Shown here: positions 53,990-62,791 of the stretch, one piece after another
Position numbering within the stretch: the first letter of the stretch is position 1
Layout of the letters: each line of letters begins with the position of its first letter
DNA from: CAJWOS01 sp964502005
GTDB taxonomy: Bacteria > Myxococcota_A > UBA796 > UBA2385
Length of the DNA stretch: 64,000 bases
NCBI GenBank assembly: GCA_964502005.1
Contig: CAZCUX010000018.1
Coordinates: 75,209 to 139,208, forward strand
Reading direction: 5' to 3'
The notes under the pieces: generated by a model
Databases searched by the model: none
Told to the model about the DNA's origin: nothing
The model's input: only the letters and a program-made list of their open reading frames with translations
Translations under genes and position numbers: made by a program

Positions 53990-55852
53990 TTGCGAGAATG
54001 CCTGCCATTGGAACAGTCCGTCATCGTTTTGGCGACCGCCGCCGCTGCCGGGGCCTGTTGGGCTGCCGCCCTTCCGATGTGGGCCACCGCACCGCGCCAA
54101 GTGCGCCCATGGGGCCGCGCGTGGTCGATGCTGGTCGCGGCGATATGGCTCGGAACCACCATGGGCGATGCGGGAATCATCGTCGCGTGGCACATGGTGC
54201 CGTTGGTAGGACAATGGGCGCTCATCCCGCGGTTGACGCGCAAGCCAAGCGGCACGGGGCCTGCGGCGGTGTCGCTGAGCGTGCTTTCGATGGTTCCCGC
54301 TGCATTGCTGGTTTTGTCGTGGTTGGCGCCTTCAGCGACGCTCTCTCCGCAATCTCCCTCCGAGGGCAGCATTTTGGCGGCTTGGGACACCCCGTGGCGT
54401 TCGCTTGCCGCGATGGCGGTCGGCGCCGCATTTCTTCCGCACATTGCGGCACTTGAAGCAATCGAGCCGTCTCCGGTTCCGACGTTTCTCCGCAAGTGGG
54501 CCCTGCAGACAGCGCCGATTGTGGGCATACAGCTCTCGCTCCTGGCGACCCCCGCAATCGCGCAAGCAGCCCCCCTGTGGGCCCGTGGTGCGCACCTCTT
54601 CCTCCTGCCCGTCTTTCTGTACGTCGCCGCATACCCGTACCGCCAGCAGGCCGCCCCGGCCCCTGTACCGGGCCCTACACCGCGGGCTGAAGTCGCGACA
54701 GCGATGGCGCGCGTGCTGGTCGGCTCTACCCAACGCCTGGGCGCGGAGCTTGCCGTTGCCGCCAGCCAAGCACGCCAGCTCGCCGCAGAGGCGTCGCCTG
54801 CCGTCGCGGACTCGATGGCGACCTTGTTGCAAGCACTTCACCGTGGACAAGTGTTGGTGGGAACGGTTGGACAGTTCGCAGAGCCCGCGCCCCAATCGCG
54901 CTCGATGGTCGACATTCTCGGGCCATTGCGCCGCGCGATGACCCGAACCCGGCGAGACTCGGCCTGTACCTTCGCCCTGCATGTCACCGTCGACACGACC
55001 TTCGCGTGGGTGGATACGTTTGCGGTCGAGCGCGCATTCTACGCACTTCTGCGTAACGCGGCCGAAGCCCAAGCGACCACCGACCCTCCCCCGACCATTT
55101 GGGTGTCGGTCGGAGAAGCGACCCCATCCGACGCGACGCCCGCGCCCTTGGCCGGAACGTTTGCGCCGTTTCCCCACTTGCTCGTCTGCATTCGCGACCA
55201 AGGAACGGGCATCTCCGACCAAGTTCGGGAGCGCTGTATCGAACCGTTTTACACCACGCGGGCAAACCACGACGGCCTGGGCCTTCTCGCTGCCATCGCG
55301 CTGGTACAAGGAGAAGACGCGGCATTCGACCTGCGCGCCCATCCCGAAGGCGGCGCAGAAGCGCGCTTGTGGTTGCGTGCGACCGGGACCGAGACGCCCA
55401 ATGACAGCGATTGGACGTGGAGTCTTGCGGGTCAAGAGTCGCAAACCATCGACATTCTCATTGTATGCAGCGACCCCGCGCAGGTAGAGCAGTACGGCAT
55501 CTTTTTTCATGCACGCGCGCGCCGCTGGACCGCTATCCCCAGCATCGCCGCCTTACCCAAAACGACCGTCGCGCCCCGTCCAGGTGGTGTTTTGGTGCTG
55601 GTCGACGCGCCCGATGCAGAGCAGTTGCCGATGCTGACCCGCTGGCTTGCCCCCCGGTCGCTGCATGTGGTGGCCCCGCCGAGCACCGTCGCGAGCTTGC
55701 TCGGCAAGGGGCTCCCTATCAACCAAGTCAGCGCCCACAACACCAAGCGGCCCCAAGCCGTCGTTCGGGAAGTCGAGCATCGGCTGACCGCGTCCTTGCT
55801 CTCTAGCGGGTCGGGTACCCCCGCAGCCGCTAAGACTCCCGCGGGAGGGTAA
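53990..55852 (+). CDS. Histidine kinase-like protein lacking the phospho-acceptor His
   Basis: A 620-residue protein. About seven membrane helices fill residues 8-220. A coiled region follows where a DHp domain would be, but the H-box is absent (RVLVGSTQRLGAELA). An HATPase follows, with an N-box (FYALLRNAAEA), IRDQGTGIS and GLGLLAAIALV. The last 130 residues look like a degenerate receiver (IDILIVCSDPAQVE, VLVLVDAPDAE). It may modulate a partner kinase rather than autophosphorylate. TTG start at 53990 is tentative. Its 3' end overlaps the opposite-strand HisKA_3 gene by 23 bp. Confidence 0.72.
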   Translation: MRECLPLEQSVIVLATAAAAGACWAAALPMWATAPRQVRPWGRAWSMLVAAIWLGTTMGDAGIIVAWHMVPLVGQWALIPRLTRKPSGTGPAAVSLSVLSMVPAALLVLSWLAPSATLSPQSPSEGSILAAWDTPWRSLAAMAVGAAFLPHIAALEAIEPSPVPTFLRKWALQTAPIVGIQLSLLATPAIAQAAPLWARGAHLFLLPVFLYVAAYPYRQQAAPAPVPGPTPRAEVATAMARVLVGSTQRLGAELAVAASQARQLAAEASPAVADSMATLLQALHRGQVLVGTVGQFAEPAPQSRSMVDILGPLRRAMTRTRRDSACTFALHVTVDTTFAWVDTFAVERAFYALLRNAAEAQATTDPPPTIWVSVGEATPSDATPAPLAGTFAPFPHLLVCIRDQGTGISDQVRERCIEPFYTTRANHDGLGLLAAIALVQGEDAAFDLRAHPEGGAEARLWLRATGTETPNDSDWTWSLAGQESQTIDILIVCSDPAQVEQYGIFFHARARRWTAIPSIAALPKTTVAPRPGGVLVLVDAPDAEQLPMLTRWLAPRSLHVVAPPSTVASLLGKGLPINQVSAHNTKRPQAVVREVEHRLTASLLSSGSGTPAAAKTPAGG

Positions 55853-56450
55853 TCAGCACGGACGCCCCACCACCCGCGCGGGTCCACCAGTCCATCTCCC
55901 CGGCCATTGCGCGAACCCGCCGCTGCACAAAGCGCATTCCGAGCCCCCCTCCGGCGGTGCTGCGCTCCTGCGACGAAAACCCCGGTCCATCGTCGTCCAC
56001 CCGCAACGTAATCCAATAGCGCGTGCAAGATAAGTACAAACGCGCATCGCTTCGGTCCCCATGCTTGGCGACATTTACCAACAATTCATGCGCACAAGAC
56101 GTCAAAACGTCATGAGTTGTCTCATCCAAAACCGGCATCGGTTCAAGCAATAGGTCGACAACCAGCTCGTGTACCGCAAAGATAGAATCACAAATTTGCG
56201 ACAATGTAAAGCCGATGTCCCCCACATAGCGCGGCGTCTCCATTCCGCGACAAATCTGGCGCCCGCGCTGTATCGCGGCGTCAATCAAGGACACCGACCG
56301 CGCCGACGAAGCGTCATCGGCCAAGGCGAGGCGCGCAGCGGCCAGGAGCTGCAACACATCGTCGTGAAGCTCTTCTGCCATTCGGCGCCGCTCGCGCGTC
56401 TCGACTTCCATGACCGCGCGGGCCACCTCCAGACGGTCTTCGCGATTCAT
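55830..56450 (-). CDS. Soluble HisKA_3-type sensor histidine kinase
   Basis: A 206-residue minimal kinase without a membrane or PAS domain. ERRRMAEELHDDVLQLLAA is the HisKA_3 H-box (His near 28); the HATPase has AHELLVNVAKHGDR, VDDDGPGF and GGGLGMRFVQRRV. Kinases of this type pair with NarL/FixJ regulators, and one lies at 52954. It must sense an internal cue or a partner; the hybrid kinase upstream is translationally coupled (ATGA overlap at 56447-56450). Confidence 0.87.
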   Translation of the reverse strand: MNREDRLEVARAVMEVETRERRRMAEELHDDVLQLLAAARLALADDASSARSVSLIDAAIQRGRQICRGMETPRYVGDIGFTLSQICDSIFAVHELVVDLLLEPMPVLDETTHDVLTSCAHELLVNVAKHGDRSDARLYLSCTRYWITLRVDDDGPGFSSQERSTAGGGLGMRFVQRRVRAMAGEMDWWTRAGGGASVLITLPRES

Positions 56451-58462
56451 TCTTCCCCCAACGCGCAGTCCGCCCCCAAGCGAACAATCGCCGCCCGAAG
56501 CTCCCGCGCGCGAAACGGCTTGAACAGAAGCAACTCGCCCGCAAGGGATGGCAGCTGCTCGGGCTCCACGTACCCCGAGATATAGAGAACGGCCGCACGA
56601 AGGCCGTTTTGGCGTAGCTGCTGGACCAAGTGCGGCCCGAAGTCTTCGCCCAAACGGACATCGCACACAAGCAACGCGAACTGCGACAATGTGAGTACGT
56701 CAATGTCCGCTTCTCCGCTCGCCTCGACCACCTCCCAACCCAAGGACTCGAGCAACAGCCGCACCGAACGCCTGACGGTTGGCGCATCGTCGACGAGGAG
56801 CACCTGCCGCCGGTTCATCGGTTGGCGTTCTGCGTCGCAGGTCGGCCCATCTTGCGCCAACAGCGGCGCCACCTGCGGAAATGTGACCGTGACCGTTGTT
56901 CCGCGACCGAGCTCGCTTTGGAACGACACCGTACCTCCTACGCCCTCGACCAAGCTCTTTACAATGCTGACGCCAAGCCCCGTTCCTCCGCCACTGCTGA
57001 AAAATGGCTCACCCAAGCGCGCGAGCGTCCCGTCGTCCATTCCGGCGCCGTCATCCGACACCAAAATCTGCACAGTGTCCGTCCTTTCGTCCCGTCGCAC
57101 CAGAATGCGCACCTCACCACCGCGCGGGGTTGCACCAAATGCGTTTTCCACCAGATTTGCGATGACCCTCGCCAAGTCTTCCGGCAACAATCCAACCCAA
57201 GCATCTTCGGAAGGCAACCCCAACACACAAACCTGTTTCTCTCCCCCCCGTCCGCGATACTCCGTCACTACGCCCATAATGACCAAGCCAACCGCACAAC
57301 GACCGGTGGCCAACGGGCGCCCCTGCGCGACCCGAAGCAACTGTTGGGTCATATGTTCCGAGCGACGTGTGGATTCCCACAACACATGCAGAATCGGGCG
57401 GAGTTCACCCGGAAAAACAGGAGAAAGCTCCAGGCGTTCCACCGAAGAAACAATCGACATCAGCGCATTGTTGAAATCGTGGGCGACTTCACCCGCCATA
57501 CGTCCGAGCGCTTCTTGCCGCTCTTTGTTTTGGATTTGGGCTGCCAATCGGGCACGCTCCGCGACACTTCGCTCGCGCCGTTCTCGCATTTCGAGCACCT
57601 GCAATACGCCCCGCGCGAAGGCTTGGTCGGCAGCAGGATGGTCAGACACCCGTTCCAATACAGCGAGCGGCCCGAAGGAGAGTGCATCGGCCGCACCTTC
57701 TCCGAGCCAGCGGGACAACAGCATACGCGCCTGTTGGTTGACCTCCGCAACACTCGCGGGGCCATTCGCGAGCAATCCAATGCGCGCCACGGCAGCTTGT
57801 TGCTCAACGGCCCTCTCCACCACCGCCTTCTGCGCCAGCAGCGCGCGATTGGAACGGTCGAGCTGCTCGTTGGACTGCGCGAGCGCTGCCGCCTTCGTGG
57901 CCGCGCTCCTCCAGGCAGCGCGGTTCGAAGCATCGATAGCGACGACGTAAATGCCCCAAGACGGGATGCTTGCAAGGACAAACACCGCCATTATCGACTC
58001 GGGCACCACAAATGGCTCTATCGGCAGGCCGAACCACAACCGCAACGTGTCTGCAAACACCGTGCCGACGCCCATCGCGCCGGCTGCCGCGATACAGGCA
58101 ACAACGGCCCCCCGCCATCCAAGCAGACCACCGCCCGAAATCACGCTGGCCAAAAACAATACCGAGGTCGCGCCGCCCAACGATTCTGTAGCCACCAGCA
58201 CCAACACGCCGGCGCCGAGCAGGCCCCCCGTGTGGAGGATGGTCGCCAGCACATAAGCACCCGAGCGCCAAAGTCCATACCCCAACACAGCGCCGACCAT
58301 TCCCGACAACAGCGCGGCGTACGCGGGAAACGACTGACCCGTCAACACCGCGGCAAACAGCACCAACAGTGCCACCCCAAATACTGTGCCGAACGCAGAC
58401 AATGCGACACGGTGGGCGCCGTGGGAGACCGGCACCGGCGAACACCAATTTGTCACAATCAC
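56447..58462 (-). CDS. Membrane hybrid histidine kinase with receiver domain
   Basis: A 671-residue protein. Five to six membrane helices occupy residues 20-180, then a coiled coil, a DHp with AGEVAHDFNNALMSIVSSVERL (His near 325), and an HATPase (VIANLVENAFGA, SDDGAGMDD, GTGLGVSIV). The C-terminal receiver (VLLVDDAPTVRR, LLVCDVRLG, FKPFRA) has its Asp and Lys. GTG start at 58462. It probably feeds the soluble HisKA_3 kinase or the nearby response regulator. Confidence 0.88.
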   Translation of the reverse strand: MIVTNWCSPVPVSHGAHRVALSAFGTVFGVALLVLFAAVLTGQSFPAYAALLSGMVGAVLGYGLWRSGAYVLATILHTGGLLGAGVLVLVATESLGGATSVLFLASVISGGGLLGWRGAVVACIAAAGAMGVGTVFADTLRLWFGLPIEPFVVPESIMAVFVLASIPSWGIYVVAIDASNRAAWRSAATKAAALAQSNEQLDRSNRALLAQKAVVERAVEQQAAVARIGLLANGPASVAEVNQQARMLLSRWLGEGAADALSFGPLAVLERVSDHPAADQAFARGVLQVLEMRERRERSVAERARLAAQIQNKERQEALGRMAGEVAHDFNNALMSIVSSVERLELSPVFPGELRPILHVLWESTRRSEHMTQQLLRVAQGRPLATGRCAVGLVIMGVVTEYRGRGGEKQVCVLGLPSEDAWVGLLPEDLARVIANLVENAFGATPRGGEVRILVRRDERTDTVQILVSDDGAGMDDGTLARLGEPFFSSGGGTGLGVSIVKSLVEGVGGTVSFQSELGRGTTVTVTFPQVAPLLAQDGPTCDAERQPMNRRQVLLVDDAPTVRRSVRLLLESLGWEVVEASGEADIDVLTLSQFALLVCDVRLGEDFGPHLVQQLRQNGLRAAVLYISGYVEPEQLPSLAGELLLFKPFRARELRAAIVRLGADCALGEE

Positions 58463-58593
58463 TCCGGTGGGAAAGTTCCCACACGCACCGCACCCCGACT
58501 ACTTACCCCACCGCATCGACACTCCGATAGCAAAAACCGACAAAAGACCGCCGAATTATTCACACCCACGCAAGTTTTCCAGCGACCAGGCCA

Positions 58594-61347
58594 TCACAAT
58601 GGGTCCACGCGAGGCGGCGTGCGTGTATGGACCTCCGTTTCCGACGCTCCATGCGACGCCGCGGAGAGCAGCTGCCGTGTCGTTCGCGGCAAGGCATGGT
58701 GAAGGCGCTCGGCGAGGCCAATGGCACGCCGAATGCACACGTTTGCGGTCACGGACTCACGACGAAACGCGGCAAGGCGTGCCTCCCACGCATGCACGAC
58801 AATCGCGACCTCATCGGGCAATCCATCCGTAGAGGGGTCGAGGGGCCGAAGGCGCGCCTGGCAATCATCGAGCAGGCGATGCTCAAACAGCGCACCCGCC
58901 AGCCACGCTTGGCACCACGTCAGTCGTCCAACATGGTCTGGTCGGATGGCGGCGGCGGCATCATGTAGGTCTCGAAGGGCGCTGTCGATGTCTTCGTCAA
59001 CCCACGCAGAGATTCCGCGCTCCACCAACACACGCGAACGAAGCTCGTTTACACCCGATTCGTCGGCCAAAAACAGCGCACGGGCCAGAGCCATCTCACA
59101 ATCATCGGCATCCCCCATTTCGCGCACGGACGCGGCATACTCAAGCCACGCGTCCACCCACAACACCGTGAGGCCATAAAGGTCGGCGGTGCGAATACAG
59201 CGAACCGCCACCCGTCGCGCGGAGGCGGGGTCGTCTTGCCGTCGAAAGACACGCGCTTGTTCGAGTTGGGCCAATGTCCCCAGCGCCGGCATTTGCCGCT
59301 TTGCCGCAAAAGAGATGACGTTGGCGAGGACCCGATGGGCTTCGTCGAGTTGGCCGGTGAGCCGCAAGCATTGGGCTTCTTCCAATGCAAGCCCAGCACC
59401 GGTCAGAGGGTCACCCGAAGAAAACGCTCGCGAACGCTGCACCTTGACCGCAGCAGGAGGAGCCAACATCGACGCCCATGGGTCGGTGCGCCAAAGGTAG
59501 CCGAGCCAGCGACGCGCCCGAAGCGCGTCTACGTCTTCCACGGTATTGTCGACCTCTTCGCGCAGCCGTTCGAGCACCACCGCACGCGGCGCACCCATCC
59601 GGTCAGCGACCACCGCGCAAAAGACGGCTGCGAGAATGCGCAACACACCAGACAAGTCCGCGCTGTGGCGTGCCAAGTCTGCGGCCAGGCATTGCGGCAA
59701 TACCAAAGCGCGCTGTGTTCCAAGATGAAGGTCGAGCAGGGTCGTGTCGTCTATCGTGTCCAACCATGAGCGAAGCGCCGCGTGACAATAGGCATGGCGG
59801 CTTCGTTCGGGAAGCTCGTCTAACGACTGCTGCACACTCGGACGAATGTTGCTTCGGATGCGCACCGCCGCGACCCCACCTTGCCGCGACGCCTCCAACC
59901 AACCCAACTGAAGCAGCCTATCCAAGATAAGGTCCGCTCGGTCAAAGCCAGGACCACCCGGGTTTCGCGAAAACAAAGTCATCGCGATATCCAACGGAAA
60001 CCAATCAGCAAACGCAGCCACCGGAGCCAGCAACCTTGGAGATGGATGCAAGAGCGTGGGGTCGGACAGCGCGCCAATCCCTACCGCGCGGCCACCTTCG
60101 AACCAACCCATCAACAGCTGCCGAAGCCCCGCACGGCCATCCATATCGCGTGGTGGGGGTGGTGCAGCGAACACATGCGTGTCCGCCGAGGAGGAGACCT
60201 CCACCGGCGCAGAACGCCCGCCGCGCGCCCCAACACCGGCATTGGGTTGGGGAGCCTCCCGTCGCCCAGGGCCGAGTTGGCGCACAGGAGCAGGTGGAAC
60301 CTGCGGCACATCGAGCGTTGCTACCGAAACCTCCAATGCCTCGCCATCCGCGAGCGCCGAAGAGAGCTCCTCCCATGCCTCGGGTGGCAAGTCGAGAATC
60401 GGCGGCGTTGGCTCGACGACGGGCGGCGGCGTTGCGGAGGAGCGGGACGGCTCCGAATGGGACGATTGCGCAATTTGGTCGAGAAGGTCTACTGCTACGT
60501 CACTGTGAGGAACCGTACTGTGAAGGCGCGAAATTTCGTAGAGCTGCGCGCGGGTGTCTGCGTGGCCGGGACGGTCGAGGGGGTCGATAGCCACCATCGC
60601 TTTCAGAACGGGCGCGAGGGGCGCATAGGCCTCGGGAAGCGCCGCGATGGCGTTCGACGCCCAAGCAGCAAACCCATCGGGAGCCAGCGGCCGCCCCTTC
60701 ATGAGCTTGCCCTGGGCAATGGCCAAAAGCGTGAGGCCAAGCGAAAAAATATCTGAAGCCGGCGTCGTCGTGCCATCTTCGATTCGCTCGGGGGCAACGT
60801 ACGCCAACGTGCCCATCAACGGTCCATCCATCGAACCTTCGATATGGCTGGATGCGACGCCAAAATCGAGGAGCTTTACCGTTCCATCCGCTGTCACCCG
60901 TACGTTGCTCGGCTTGATATCACAATGAAGCACATGAAGTGGCACGCCGGAAAATGGGTTGGGCGACTTCCAAGCAGCCATCAAGGCAGAACAAACCTCA
61001 AAGCCCACATAGGCCAAAAAGCCCAACGGGACAACACCAGGCCGCACGCCTTGCAGCCGTACAAAATCGGAGAGGTTAGCGCCCGGCACATACTCCATCA
61101 ATATGGCTGTGCCTCGTTCCAAATCGACCACATCGTCTGCCACGACGATGTTTCGATGCCGTAGCAATCCCAACAACCGGGCTTCGTGTACAAACCGGTC
61201 CGCAACCGAAATCGGGAGCCCCGCGTCCCGACGAATCACCTTGATGGCGATGAGGCGTTGAAAACCGTGCCCGCCCGACCGACGGGCGAGAAACACCTGA
61301 CTATGACCGCCTTCACCCAGCACACGCAATATTTCAAGTTGCTGCAT
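58594..61347 (-). CDS. Ser/Thr kinase with long helical/TPR-like C-terminus
   Basis: A 917-residue protein. Kinase residues 4-280: LGEGGHSQVFLARR, IAIKVIRRD, HCDIKPSNVRV (Cys in place of the usual Arg of HRD), LLDFGVA and GTLAYVAPERIEDG. A Pro/Ser/Ala linker follows. The last 500 residues are helical with TPR-like pairs (LTGQLDEAHRVLANVISFA, DDCEMALARALFLADES). The missing HRD Arg suggests activity that does not depend on activation-loop phosphorylation. The ATG at 61347 gives a normal kinase N-terminus; the longer frame adds 64 non-coding-looking residues. Confidence 0.85.
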   Translation of the reverse strand: MQQLEILRVLGEGGHSQVFLARRSGGHGFQRLIAIKVIRRDAGLPISVADRFVHEARLLGLLRHRNIVVADDVVDLERGTAILMEYVPGANLSDFVRLQGVRPGVVPLGFLAYVGFEVCSALMAAWKSPNPFSGVPLHVLHCDIKPSNVRVTADGTVKLLDFGVASSHIEGSMDGPLMGTLAYVAPERIEDGTTTPASDIFSLGLTLLAIAQGKLMKGRPLAPDGFAAWASNAIAALPEAYAPLAPVLKAMVAIDPLDRPGHADTRAQLYEISRLHSTVPHSDVAVDLLDQIAQSSHSEPSRSSATPPPVVEPTPPILDLPPEAWEELSSALADGEALEVSVATLDVPQVPPAPVRQLGPGRREAPQPNAGVGARGGRSAPVEVSSSADTHVFAAPPPPRDMDGRAGLRQLLMGWFEGGRAVGIGALSDPTLLHPSPRLLAPVAAFADWFPLDIAMTLFSRNPGGPGFDRADLILDRLLQLGWLEASRQGGVAAVRIRSNIRPSVQQSLDELPERSRHAYCHAALRSWLDTIDDTTLLDLHLGTQRALVLPQCLAADLARHSADLSGVLRILAAVFCAVVADRMGAPRAVVLERLREEVDNTVEDVDALRARRWLGYLWRTDPWASMLAPPAAVKVQRSRAFSSGDPLTGAGLALEEAQCLRLTGQLDEAHRVLANVISFAAKRQMPALGTLAQLEQARVFRRQDDPASARRVAVRCIRTADLYGLTVLWVDAWLEYAASVREMGDADDCEMALARALFLADESGVNELRSRVLVERGISAWVDEDIDSALRDLHDAAAAIRPDHVGRLTWCQAWLAGALFEHRLLDDCQARLRPLDPSTDGLPDEVAIVVHAWEARLAAFRRESVTANVCIRRAIGLAERLHHALPRTTRQLLSAASHGASETEVHTRTPPRVDPL

Positions 61348-61685
61348 CACGACAAGGTTCCAGAAAATAAAACGTCCGTTATGAACCTTCACGACGTAGC
61401 ATGTGGTCTCCGCGCTTTCAAGGCCAGAACCACCAAGCGCTCCCTCCCAGCAAGGGGCCCCGCCGCGTAGTGGCCCGCAAGCGCATCTCCGATGCGGATC
61501 CCAACGAACCCGCGCAAACTCGCTGTTGTATACCACCAACTATATACATACTGAAATCGAGTTGAAACCGCTCACGAATAACGACCATCCCTATTTTCTC
61601 GCATTGCCCCCCGATATCACCCCCGCACGCGGACGTCCAAATCGAGGTCTGATAAAGGAGACACCCGCGACCGGAGGCCATCGCT
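61348..61685. other. Intergenic region between divergent kinase and protease genes
   Basis: 338 bases; no gene. The stretch 61525-61565 is AT-rich. GGAGG lies eight bases before the protease ATG. Confidence 0.45.
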
Positions 61686-62615
61686 ATGCCCTCACAACAA
61701 TTTTCGAACGCGCAGACCCAGCAAACCTCCACGCCGCAAGTGTCGGAGGACAGCCAACGCGCGCCTATGGTGAGCAACGCGATGCGCCAGGACCAGCTTC
61801 GCAGCCAAGGGGCCGGTGCGCGCGGCCCTGTGCGCGCCAATCCAACGCCGTGGGCAGCCCAGGCGCGAAGCGTAACGTTCAATAACGAAAGCAACGCCGG
61901 GCTCTTTCAAAATGGTGCTACGGCAAACGATGTCGTCCAAGGCCAAAACGGCAGCCGGTACCTCGGCGATTGTTGGCTCATGGCGTCGCTTGCGTCGATT
62001 GCAAGCACCCAGCCCCAGGTGCTCGAACAAGCCATCACCGACCATGGCGACGGCACCTACACCGTGCGATTGCACAAACAAGCGCGCGATGGAAGCATCT
62101 CCGCCGAGGACATAGTCGTGACGGGCGCCGTCCCCCAAACCGCCGACGGACGCGACGCATATGCACAGCGCCAAGACCCGAAAGAGCTTTGGGTTGTGGT
62201 CATTGAAAAAGCATTCGCGTCGTGGAAGGGCGGCTATGGAGCCCTCGATGGCGGTGTCCCCACCGATGCTTTGACCGCCCTCACCGGTCGCCCCAGCAAC
62301 ACCGCGTTTACGCGTGGAAACGACAGCGAATCCATCCAGAAGTCGCTAAACGAAGGCCACGCCGCCAAGCGTCCGATGGTCGCCGCATCCGGCGCCGACT
62401 TTTCACTACAAGATACGGGCATCGTACCCGCCCACGCCCACAGCATCATGGACGTGCAGGAGCGCGACGGCGAGACCTATGTGACGGTGCGCGACCCCTT
62501 CGCCCAATACGAGCCCTCCGGAAACGGCCCGAAGGACGGCACATTCACCCTCCCCCTCGCCGAGTTCCAAAAGCGGTTCCAGTACTTCTCGTGGGCCAAC
62601 ACCGACAGCCCCTAA
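61686..62615 (+). CDS. Calpain-family (C2) cysteine protease-like protein
   Basis: A 309-residue protein. The first 60 residues are Gln/Ser/Thr-rich and disordered. The catalytic core shows VVQGQNGSRYLGDCWLMASL (Gln and Cys of the calpain active site), the His in IVPAHAHSIMDV and a C-terminal VRDPF motif at the Asn position, where Asp replaces or precedes Asn. KELWVVVIEKAFASWKGGYGA matches the calpain mid-domain. No signal peptide; export by another route, or a cytoplasmic effector role, is possible. GGAGG about eight bases before the ATG. Confidence 0.82.
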   Translation: MPSQQFSNAQTQQTSTPQVSEDSQRAPMVSNAMRQDQLRSQGAGARGPVRANPTPWAAQARSVTFNNESNAGLFQNGATANDVVQGQNGSRYLGDCWLMASLASIASTQPQVLEQAITDHGDGTYTVRLHKQARDGSISAEDIVVTGAVPQTADGRDAYAQRQDPKELWVVVIEKAFASWKGGYGALDGGVPTDALTALTGRPSNTAFTRGNDSESIQKSLNEGHAAKRPMVAASGADFSLQDTGIVPAHAHSIMDVQERDGETYVTVRDPFAQYEPSGNGPKDGTFTLPLAEFQKRFQYFSWANTDSP

Positions 62616-62791
62616 TCGTGTGTGTTGGCCCATAAACCCGCAAACGACCGGCGCGCCACGGCGGGAGGGTCGCTCCTACCCGCAAGCGCGCACATACGCG
62701 TGATGCCGCTGCAGTATCTACGAATGGAACAGGCCCGCCCCCGTTCCGCAAGCACGCCGTCGCCGACCTGCGGAACGAAGCACACGACCAC

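Noticed and set aside
56630..58702. A 690-codon plus-strand open frame
   Set aside because: It is exactly antisense to the hybrid histidine kinase, whose motifs are all present. The frame is Arg/His/Gln-rich with no domain; a shadow caused by high GC.
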